DNA of 5,016 nt, taken from an uncultured Porphyromonadaceae bacterium. Its GTDB lineage: Bacteria; Bacteroidota; Bacteroidia; Bacteroidales; Muribaculaceae. The stretch covers positions 1-5,016 of the forward strand of contig CAMWUZ010000151.1 in the NCBI GenBank assembly GCA_947177595.1, written 5' to 3'. The position numbers and the translations under genes are program-made. The first letter of the stretch is position 1. Every line of letters starts with the position of its first letter. The notes beneath the pieces were generated by a model. It saw only the letters and a list, made by a program, of their open reading frames with translations, had not been told where the DNA came from and searched no databases. Shown in pieces: positions 1-5,016 of this stretch.

Positions 1-1479
1 GTCTGATATTTCCTTATATATTTTTTCAATAAGAGGAAGTTCCGTCACACCTTTATTAATATAGTGCTGTCTGCCTTTCTCAATATCTTTTCTTGTCTCA
101 CCCCATTTGATTGTTGCGAGTTTATTCGCTTTTCTGAAAGCCCAGAGTGCTGAGTTATCGTCATATCTGAGCTGTCCGTCAATTTTAAATGATTCAGGGA
201 GATCTTTTGTGCCGGAGAATACCGGGATTCTCGGACTTTGTCCTGGATTGTCAAAAGCCACCCACGCAATGCCACCGACACCGTCGGGCAACCAGTTTCT
301 AAGTTGAATAACGGTTGAATATGCGCACTGGGGTACAGATACATTGCGTACATTTACTACCGAACTGTCACTGAGAGCATTGAAAAGATTGATATAGTCG
401 CGGTTCATCCAAGGATTGGCAACCGGGCTGACTATAGTATCAATTTCACCTGTCTTATTGTTTTTTCGGCTAATTTTCAGGTCCTTAGTCATATCCCAGT
501 CTGTGCCTTCATATGTCTCTGCAAGAATATTCATTACATCTGCCGCAGAAAGTTTATTGTCAGGCTTAACGCTTATCGGCAACTCCTCGCTATCGAATTT
601 TAGACCGAGTGAAGGTGCTATTTTATTAAGAATGAAATACTCGCGGATACTGAATGCCTTTGGCTCGCCAAAATAATTGCCGCCTGAATATGCTTTCCAG
701 AATTTAAACGGTTCTTTGCCGTCCCACAACTTCAGTTTCTTAGCTACTGAAAACACATTCTCGGATGCAAGATAATTAGCTGTATCAGCAATATTTATAG
801 TTGAGATTCGGGGTATATTGGCTGAGACTCCAACTTCATCATCCGGAATTCTCACAGCAGCCCATACACCCCCGATTTTTTCGGGCCCTTCGCCAAAAAT
901 CTCGAATTGCCACACTTCATTCGGGTCGGCAATAGTGAGGCACTCGCCGCTGTCACCATAACCATATTCTTTTACGAGCTTGCCAATGAGTTTTATTGCT
1001 TCACGTGCTGTAGTGCATCTTTGAAGAACTATTCTTTCCAGCTCCTCGATCATAAACATACCTTTGGGATTTCTCAGTTCCTGGCGACCTGTAATGGTTG
1101 TTTCGCCGATACCGAGCTGCTTTTCATTCAAGCATGGATAGGCTGTGTTCAGAAAGGTGAATGTATTACCCGGAGCAGGAATAGTTCCAACATCTTTCAT
1201 TCCTCTTGCTCCTGTAGAATGGTCGGTATGCATTCTGCCTTTAACAACGATTGCGGTAGTATCTTTGTCAAATTTTGTTCCGGGTATTATATCCATCCAG
1301 GCGCGATAGTTCCCGTCACAGGTGTGTGAAGTCATCACAGAACCATCTGTTGACGCCTTCTTTCCCACCATTATACTGGTACAGCTTTCATGGTCTGCAA
1401 AATCCGGATCATTAATCTGGGCAGCTGCTGAAAATGCGACTATGGCAGTAGGCAGCAATAAACATCTGATTATCTTCAT
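1..1479 (-). CDS. Secreted C69-family dipeptidase (Ntn-hydrolase), 3' end beyond window
   Basis: This is a peptidase of family C69 (PepD-like dipeptidases), which use an N-terminal cysteine nucleophile to hydrolyse dipeptides. The reading frame is open for all 493 codons from the ATG at 1479 to the left edge, with no stop, so the C-terminus is missing; Bacteroidales relatives as I recall them are about 550 residues, so perhaps 50 to 60 are lost. Residues 1 to 20 form a Sec signal peptide (MKIIRCLLLP then a hydrophobic stretch ending SAAA before Gln21), placing the enzyme in the periplasm or outside. The predicted nucleophile is Cys33 in CTSIMVGKKASTDGSVMTSH, codon at 1381-1383. Other family-like stretches are CLNEKQLGIGETTITGR, EYGYGDSGECLTIADP, GGVWAAVRIPDDEVGVSANI, FWKAYSGGNYFGEPKAFS and CAYSTVIQLRNWLPDGVGG. 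Its start overlaps the truA stop by one base (TAATG), so translation is probably coupled. No Shine-Dalgarno sequence is visible. The family call is firm; substrate specificity is not known. Confidence 0.95.
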   Translation of the reverse strand, partial: MKIIRCLLLPTAIVAFSAAAQINDPDFADHESCTSIMVGKKASTDGSVMTSHTCDGNYRAWMDIIPGTKFDKDTTAIVVKGRMHTDHSTGARGMKDVGTIPAPGNTFTFLNTAYPCLNEKQLGIGETTITGRQELRNPKGMFMIEELERIVLQRCTTAREAIKLIGKLVKEYGYGDSGECLTIADPNEVWQFEIFGEGPEKIGGVWAAVRIPDDEVGVSANIPRISTINIADTANYLASENVFSVAKKLKLWDGKEPFKFWKAYSGGNYFGEPKAFSIREYFILNKIAPSLGLKFDSEELPISVKPDNKLSAADVMNILAETYEGTDWDMTKDLKISRKNNKTGEIDTIVSPVANPWMNRDYINLFNALSDSSVVNVRNVSVPQCAYSTVIQLRNWLPDGVGGIAWVAFDNPGQSPRIPVFSGTKDLPESFKIDGQLRYDDNSALWAFRKANKLATIKWGETRKDIEKGRQHYINKGVTELPLIEKIYKEISD

Positions 1480-1481
1480 TA
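1477..1481 (-). other. truA/C69 peptidase stop-start overlap (TAATG)
   Basis: The truA stop TAA (1481-1479) and the peptidase ATG (1479-1477) share one base, giving TAATG. The upstream 15 bases (CAAACCAATTTTACA) have no purine-rich Shine-Dalgarno. Start of the secreted peptidase is therefore probably coupled to termination of truA. Confidence 0.8.
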
Positions 1482-2249
1482 TGTGTAAAATTGGTTTGCT
1501 TTAATGTTGGGATATTCCACGTTCCACAAATATAGCGCGTGTGCCGGCATTGAGGTGCCTGCGTTGCATCGGTTTCTACTTTCGATAATCTCCCGGAATC
1601 CATCTATGGTCAGTTTGCCTCTGCCAACTTCAACCAGTGTGCCCACAACAGCTCTTACCATATTTCTCAAAAAACGGTCAGCACTTATCTCAAAATACCA
1701 CCGGTGCTCGTCCAAGCGGTGCCATGCCGCAGCGGTTACATCGCAAACCGTGGTTTTAACATCGCTGTGAAGTTTGGCAAAAGAGGCGAAATCAGAAGCA
1801 GAAAGGAGGAGCGATGACGCTTCATTCATCTTTTCAAAATCGAGTGTAGGGGAGCATTGCCATGACAGAGTGTTGAAAAAAGGAGTTTTTTGTGTGGTTG
1901 CAAAATATCTGTAAGTACGTTTCACCGCGTCAAATCTCGCATGAGCGTCCGGTGCTACCGGTATCACACCATAGGCGGCAATATTTTTCCCTAAAATAGA
2001 ATTAAGACTCCGCAAAAATGCTACAGTATCCCTGATTTCAGTAGGAGAATCAAAATGTGCCGGCATCATTCGGGCATTGACTCCGGCATCAGTTCTTCCC
2101 GCACCTGTCACCTGAATATCAGAACGCAACAGAGTTGAAAGTGCTTCTTCAACACACTGCTGAACGGAACAATCACCGGGCTGACGCTGCCAACCGTGAA
2201 ATGGAGCACCTAAAAATGCAAGATTTAAGAAATAGCGCTGCAAAATCAA
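1479..2249 (-). CDS. truA: tRNA pseudouridine(38-40) synthase TruA
   Basis: TruA isomerises uridines 38, 39 and 40 in the anticodon arm of many tRNAs to pseudouridine, in the cytoplasm. The 256-residue product has the usual family length. Visible landmarks are FHGWQRQPGDCSVQQ (18-31), the catalytic loop GAGRTDAGVNAR (49-60) with the predicted nucleophile Asp54 (codon 2088-2090), ARFDAVKRTYRYF (104-116), DFASFAKLHSD (153-163), RFLRNMVRAVVGTLVEVGRGK (192-212) and AGTSMPAHALYLWNVEYP (230-247). The position after GRTDAGV is Asn58, where most homologues I recall have His. There is no nearby ATG: an in-frame TGA lies at 2256-2258 and the next Met is residue 61, so the start must be TTG at 2249 or TTG at 2243. 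The latter gives MQRYFLNLAF, which matches the N-terminus of Bacteroides TruA as I remember it, and I slightly prefer it (CDS 1479..2243, 254 residues). The gene sits between speA and the C69 peptidase, overlapping both. Confidence 0.95.
   Translation of the reverse strand: MILQRYFLNLAFLGAPFHGWQRQPGDCSVQQCVEEALSTLLRSDIQVTGAGRTDAGVNARMMPAHFDSPTEIRDTVAFLRSLNSILGKNIAAYGVIPVAPDAHARFDAVKRTYRYFATTQKTPFFNTLSWQCSPTLDFEKMNEASSLLLSASDFASFAKLHSDVKTTVCDVTAAAWHRLDEHRWYFEISADRFLRNMVRAVVGTLVEVGRGKLTIDGFREIIESRNRCNAGTSMPAHALYLWNVEYPNIKANQFYT
2246..2249 (-). other. speA/truA stop-start overlap (TTGA)
   Basis: On the minus strand the TGA stop of speA (2248-2246) and the first possible truA start TTG (2249-2247) share bases, giving TTGA. 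This is the TTG version of the common ATGA coupling junction. If the TTG at 2243 is the true start, the genes are separated by 2 nt instead. Either way re-initiation by ribosomes finishing speA is likely, which may compensate for the weak start codon. Confidence 0.7.
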
Positions 2250-4144
2250 TCTTTCTCAAGATATGTGTAACCATACAGTCCTGAGCGGTAGTTGCTAAGG
2301 AATTCTCTACCTTCCTCAGGTGTGATTTTGCCGGCTTTCATAGAAGATGTAACCCAGGTTTCAACATTTCTCACAAGTTTCTTCGGGTTATATTCTACGT
2401 AATCAAGCACTTCGGCAACTGTCTCACCGTCAATTACCCTGTCAATTTCATATCGGTCCTCATACACACTGATGTGAACAGCATTTGTGTCGCCGAATAG
2501 GTTGTGCATATCTCCGAGAATTTCCTGATATGCGCCAACAAGAAATACACCTAAATAATAAGGTTCACCTTTCTTAACCATATGCACCGGCAATGAAGGG
2601 GAGATGCCGTGATTGGTTATGAAGTTTGCTATCTTGCCATCACTGTCGCAAGTTATATCCTGAATAGTGGCAGTACGGGCAGGACGCTCATCAAGCCTGC
2701 CGATAGGCATGATTGGAAATACCTGATCTATAGCCCAGCTGTCGGGTAGCGACTGGAAGAGTGAGAAATTGCAGAAATATTTGTCAGGGAGCATACGCGC
2801 AATCTTTTTAAGCTCCTCCGGCGCGTGCTTCATATTGCCGGCTATTTCTCCAACCTCGCGGGCTATACTCCAGAAAAGTTTCTCAATCTGTGCGCGGGTC
2901 TTGAGGTCAAGCATTCCGAGGCTGAAACGGTCAAGAGCTTCTTCTCTGATCTGCAATGCATCGTGCCAGCTCTCAAACAGTCTCGGCTGATCGAGTTTAT
3001 CCCATATGTCATAGAGCTCACGGGCAAGTTCATCAGCATCATCTGAAATTTCCTCGGAATCTTTCCACAGGGGCAACTGTGTTGTCTCCAGCACCTCGAA
3101 TATAAGAACCGAATGATGGGCGGCGAGAGATCTTCCGCTCTCGGTAATGATATTTGGCTGCTTCAGCTCATTTTTGCGGCAAACATCAACAAGCGATGAA
3201 ACAGCATCATTAACATATTCCTGAATGGAGTAGTTCATGGAACTTTCTGATGCCGAGCTCCTTGTTCCGTCATAGTCCACACCAAGACCTCCCCCGATAT
3301 CAATAAAATCAATATTGTAACCCATTTTAGAAAGTTGGGCGTAAAATTGAGTCGCCTCACGGAGAGCGTTTTTAATTCGGCGGATTTTTGTCACTTGGCT
3401 ACCTATATGGAAGTGTACAAGTCGCAGACTCTCTCGCATCTTGTTTTTATCCAAAAAGTCAAGAGCTTCGAGAAGTTCGCTTGAGTTAAGGCCAAATTTA
3501 GACTGATCTCCGCCACTCTCTTCCCATTTGCCGGATCCGGTACTTGACAACTTGATTCTTATACCGATATTAGGGATGATTTTCAATCTTTTGGCAACGG
3601 ATGCTATCAGTTCCAGTTCGTTCAGTTTCTCAACAACAAGAAATATGTGTCTGCCCATTTTCTGAGCGAGAAGCGCGAGCTCTACAAATTTCTCATCTTT
3701 ATATCCGTTACAGATAATCAACGCATTATCCGCAATATTTGTGGCGAGAACTGCATGAAGCTCAGGTTTGGAACCTGCTTCGAGCCCGATGTTGAATTTC
3801 ATCCCGTGGCTCACAATTTCCTCTACCACAGGACGCATCTGGTTCACTTTGATTGGATATACAATGAAATTCTTGGCATCGTAGCCATATTCTTCCGCTG
3901 CCTTTCTGAAGCAGTTGGATATCTTTTCAATTCGGTTGTCAAGAATATCAGGAAAGCGGAGAAGAACAGGAGCCGTGACATCACGCACCTGCAATTCATC
4001 CATAACTTCTTTCAGGTCAACAGAGGCAAGCCCATCCTTTGGAGTTACAGCTACATGACCTTTCTCATTGATGGAGAAATATTTTAGACCCCATCCATTT
4101 ATGTTATACAGCTCTGCGCTGTCATCAATACGCCATCTTCTCAT
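2246..4144 (-). CDS. speA: Biosynthetic arginine decarboxylase SpeA
   Basis: SpeA decarboxylates L-arginine to agmatine and CO2, the first step of the agmatine route to putrescine and spermidine. It is a PLP enzyme of fold type III. The 632-residue product has the usual family length. Using ATG numbering, the PLP lysine is Lys99 in YPIKVNQMRPVVEE (codon 3848-3850). It is followed by LEAGSKPELHAV (121-132), the barrel motif LVHFHIGSQ (242-250), the phosphate-binding glycine loop IDIGGGLGVDYDGT (281-294) and ITESGRSLAAHH (333-344). The catalytic Cys499 lies in QDITCDSDGK (codon 2648-2650), and EPYYLGVFLVGAYQEILGDM (527-546) follows. The frame can be extended to a TTG at 4192, but I chose the ATG at 4144. 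MRRWRIDDSAELYN matches the family N-terminus, and the TTG lies inside the predicted -7 box. No N-terminal signal is seen, so the enzyme is probably cytoplasmic. It is the first gene of the operon, and its TGA overlaps the TTG of truA. Confidence 0.97.
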   Translation of the reverse strand: MRRWRIDDSAELYNINGWGLKYFSINEKGHVAVTPKDGLASVDLKEVMDELQVRDVTAPVLLRFPDILDNRIEKISNCFRKAAEEYGYDAKNFIVYPIKVNQMRPVVEEIVSHGMKFNIGLEAGSKPELHAVLATNIADNALIICNGYKDEKFVELALLAQKMGRHIFLVVEKLNELELIASVAKRLKIIPNIGIRIKLSSTGSGKWEESGGDQSKFGLNSSELLEALDFLDKNKMRESLRLVHFHIGSQVTKIRRIKNALREATQFYAQLSKMGYNIDFIDIGGGLGVDYDGTRSSASESSMNYSIQEYVNDAVSSLVDVCRKNELKQPNIITESGRSLAAHHSVLIFEVLETTQLPLWKDSEEISDDADELARELYDIWDKLDQPRLFESWHDALQIREEALDRFSLGMLDLKTRAQIEKLFWSIAREVGEIAGNMKHAPEELKKIARMLPDKYFCNFSLFQSLPDSWAIDQVFPIMPIGRLDERPARTATIQDITCDSDGKIANFITNHGISPSLPVHMVKKGEPYYLGVFLVGAYQEILGDMHNLFGDTNAVHISVYEDRYEIDRVIDGETVAEVLDYVEYNPKKLVRNVETWVTSSMKAGKITPEEGREFLSNYRSGLYGYTYLEKD

Positions 4145-4189
4145 TTCTGCGGCAATTATTGTATAGTTAAGTGTATAAAAATCCGGATA

Positions 4190-4197
4190 CAAATTTA
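4190..4197 (-). promoter_or_regulatory. Predicted -7 box of the speA-truA-C69 operon promoter
   Basis: The minus strand reads TAAATTTG, an exact match to the Bacteroidota -7 consensus TAnnTTTG used by their primary sigma factor. Transcription would begin roughly 6 to 8 bases downstream, near 4183, leaving an untranslated leader of about 40 bases before the ATG at 4144. No good TTTG -33 box stands at the expected spacing; the region around 4214-4222 offers only a weak TGTG-like match. In AT-rich DNA an 8-base match with four fixed positions on each side can occur by chance, so the call rests also on its position. Confidence 0.5.
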
Positions 4198-4293
4198 AGA
4201 ATAATTCCCGGGTATTGACACATTATTATATATTAGAACTTTAAAAATAGTAAAACGTCACATCAAATTATATTCTTACACAATATTTATATA

Positions 4294-4301
4294 TAACTTT
4301 G
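4294..4301 (+). promoter_or_regulatory. Predicted -7 box of the lipoprotein gene promoter
   Basis: TAACTTTG matches the Bacteroidota -7 consensus TAnnTTTG exactly and follows an alternating AT run (TTTATATA, 4287-4294). The expected start of transcription is near 4307, giving a leader of about 60 bases before the ATG at 4367. No clear TTTG -33 box is present about 20 bases upstream (ATTCTTACA is the local sequence). Placement upstream of a real gene supports it. Confidence 0.55.
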
Positions 4302-4303
4302 CA

Positions 4304-4317
4304 GATGATAGATGATA
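4304..4317 (+). repeat. Perfect 7-bp tandem repeat GATGATA x2 with overlapping palindrome
   Basis: GATGATA occurs twice head to tail (4304-4310, 4311-4317). The second copy runs into the 8-bp palindrome TGATATCA (4313-4320). The cluster sits at the predicted transcription start of the lipoprotein gene. It could be a regulator site or chance in low-complexity DNA; nothing in the sequence decides this. Confidence 0.4.
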
Positions 4318-4366
4318 TCACGTTTCAGTAGATTAAAAACTCACTTAATATCAAAATTAAATTCTT

Positions 4367-5016
4367 ATGAGACAAAATGTGAATTTCATTCTTGCTGCCG
4401 GAGTGGCAGTTGCCCTTACAGGCTGCAGCAAGAAGATGAATCAGTTTGCCGCTGATTACTTCACCACCAATCCCAATCCGCTGGAAGTAGTAGGGATCTC
4501 TGTTCCGGCTACCGTAACAGGAAATGTTCCCCCGAAATTCTTTGTTAAGGATGCTGTGGTAACAGTTACTCCCGTGCTTGTTTACGACACTTATCAAACC
4601 GCTTCCGCACCTGTATCATATCAGGGAGAGAATGTTCGCGGTAACAATCCAGTTATCAGCAACAAGATGGGCGGTGTCGTTACTATTCCCGCTGATTTCC
4701 CATACACTCCCGAGATGATCAAGAGCGAGCTATACCTTGATTTCTCAGTGATGCAGGGAAAGAAAAAATATGCTCTTCCGAGAGTAAAAGTAGCAGACGG
4801 TGTGATCGCAACAGCGGCTCTCTCTACCGCCGAGTCTGTTGTACCTGCAATAGCTCCCGATAAATTCCAGCGCATCATCAACGAAAAATATTCCGCAGAT
4901 ATCCGCTTCCTCATCAATCAGGCAAATATCCGTCCTGTTGAACTGAGAACTGCGCAGATGGAAACTTTCAATAAAGATCTTGCGAGTGTCAATGCAGACA
5001 CAGCAAAGGTTATCAA
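4367..5016 (+). CDS. Lipoprotein of unknown function, 3' end beyond window
   Basis: The frame is open for 216 codons from ATG 4367 to the right edge with no stop, so the C-terminus is missing. Residues 1 to 20 are a type II signal peptide: MRQ, a hydrophobic core, and the lipobox LTGC with lipidated Cys20 (codon 4424-4426). The mature protein begins CSKKMNQF. The residues after the cysteine are Ser-Lys-Lys-Met, without the acidic run of known Bacteroidota surface-export signals, so I expect a periplasm-facing anchor, though this is weak. Residues about 38 to 150 are rich in Val, Thr and Pro with alternating patterns (VVTVTPVLVYD, GGVVTIPADFPYTPEM, SELYLDFSVMQGKKKYALP) that suggest beta strands. 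Residues from about 165 (PDKFQRIINEKYSADIRFLINQ) look helical. I recall similar uncharacterised Bacteroidales lipoproteins whose longer C-terminal part may carry OmpA-like or TPR-like sequence, but that part is outside the window. No Shine-Dalgarno is seen; the 25 bases before the ATG are A/T-rich, as is usual in Bacteroidota. Confidence 0.85.
   Translation, partial: MRQNVNFILAAGVAVALTGCSKKMNQFAADYFTTNPNPLEVVGISVPATVTGNVPPKFFVKDAVVTVTPVLVYDTYQTASAPVSYQGENVRGNNPVISNKMGGVVTIPADFPYTPEMIKSELYLDFSVMQGKKKYALPRVKVADGVIATAALSTAESVVPAIAPDKFQRIINEKYSADIRFLINQANIRPVELRTAQMETFNKDLASVNADTAKVI

Larger units (their letters stand above)
4145..4366. other. Divergent intergenic promoter region
   Basis: These 222 bp separate the divergent speA operon and the lipoprotein gene. 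The stretch is clearly more AT-rich than the flanking genes. It holds one candidate Bacteroidota -7 box on each strand, a 7-bp tandem repeat and an 8-bp palindrome, described separately. I see no reading frame that looks genuine, no tRNA, and no strong hairpin followed by a T-run that would suggest a terminator. Confidence 0.85.

Noticed and set aside
907..1329. Plus-strand open frame of 140 codons opposite the C69 peptidase.
   Set aside because: The minus-strand frame is open throughout and encodes a clear C69 peptidase; the plus-strand product is Cys- and Phe-rich with no family resemblance.
3647..4087. Plus-strand open frame of 146 codons opposite the 5' part of speA.
   Set aside because: It is antisense to the highly conserved PLP-lysine region of SpeA, has no recognisable domain, and its composition looks like a mirror of the coding strand.
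4207..4212. CCCGGG palindrome in the otherwise AT-rich intergenic region.
   Set aside because: Only six bases are symmetrical and the flanks do not extend it; too short to call an operator.
4214..4219. TTGACA on the plus strand, resembling an E. coli sigma-70 -35 box.
   Set aside because: Bacteroidota primary sigma factor does not use this hexamer, no suitable TATAAT box follows at 17 bp, and it lies far from the TAACTTTG box that fits the gene.
4325..4917. Two minus-strand open frames (4325-4597 and 4621-4917) opposite the lipoprotein gene.
   Set aside because: The plus-strand frame has a lipobox signal peptide, a promoter-like box upstream and is open to the window edge; the minus frames show no protein-like features.
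1..5016. Mobile elements, CRISPR arrays, defence or phage systems, riboswitches, tRNA genes.
   Set aside because: No transposase or integrase motifs, no spaced repeats, no long inverted repeats, and no tRNA-like or riboswitch-like conserved elements were seen; the window is filled by four conserved-looking genes and one short promoter region.

Overview
The window reads as ordinary core chromosome from a member of the Bacteroidales, possibly a gut Muribaculaceae- or Bacteroides-like species. The evidence is threefold. The arginine decarboxylase and the C69 peptidase resemble the Bacteroidales forms of these families as I remember them. The divergent intergenic region carries TAnnTTTG -7 boxes typical of Bacteroidota. 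No clear Shine-Dalgarno sequence precedes any of the genes. No database search was run, so the lineage is inference.

Layout: positions 1 to 4144 hold three tightly packed genes on the minus strand, in transcription order speA (biosynthetic arginine decarboxylase), truA (tRNA pseudouridine synthase) and a secreted peptidase of family C69. The peptidase runs off the left edge and lacks its C-terminus. The speA stop overlaps the first possible truA start by 4 nt (TTGA), and the truA stop overlaps the peptidase start by 1 nt (TAATG). The three are therefore almost certainly one operon with coupled translation. Positions 4145 to 4366 are a 222-bp AT-rich divergent promoter region. From 4367 a plus-strand gene encodes a lipoprotein of unrecognised function, cut by the right edge.

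The operon members have no obvious common pathway: polyamine synthesis from arginine, tRNA anticodon-arm modification, and extracytoplasmic dipeptide hydrolysis. One possible thread is that peptide degradation supplies arginine for the decarboxylase, but this is speculation. Two start codons deserve attention. The longest speA reading frame begins at a TTG inside the predicted promoter, so the ATG 48 nt downstream is the likely start. truA has no nearby ATG and must start at a TTG.

I saw no mobile element, CRISPR array, RNA gene, phage gene or defence system. Nothing here amounts to a new biological system. The most open question is the role of the lipoprotein.
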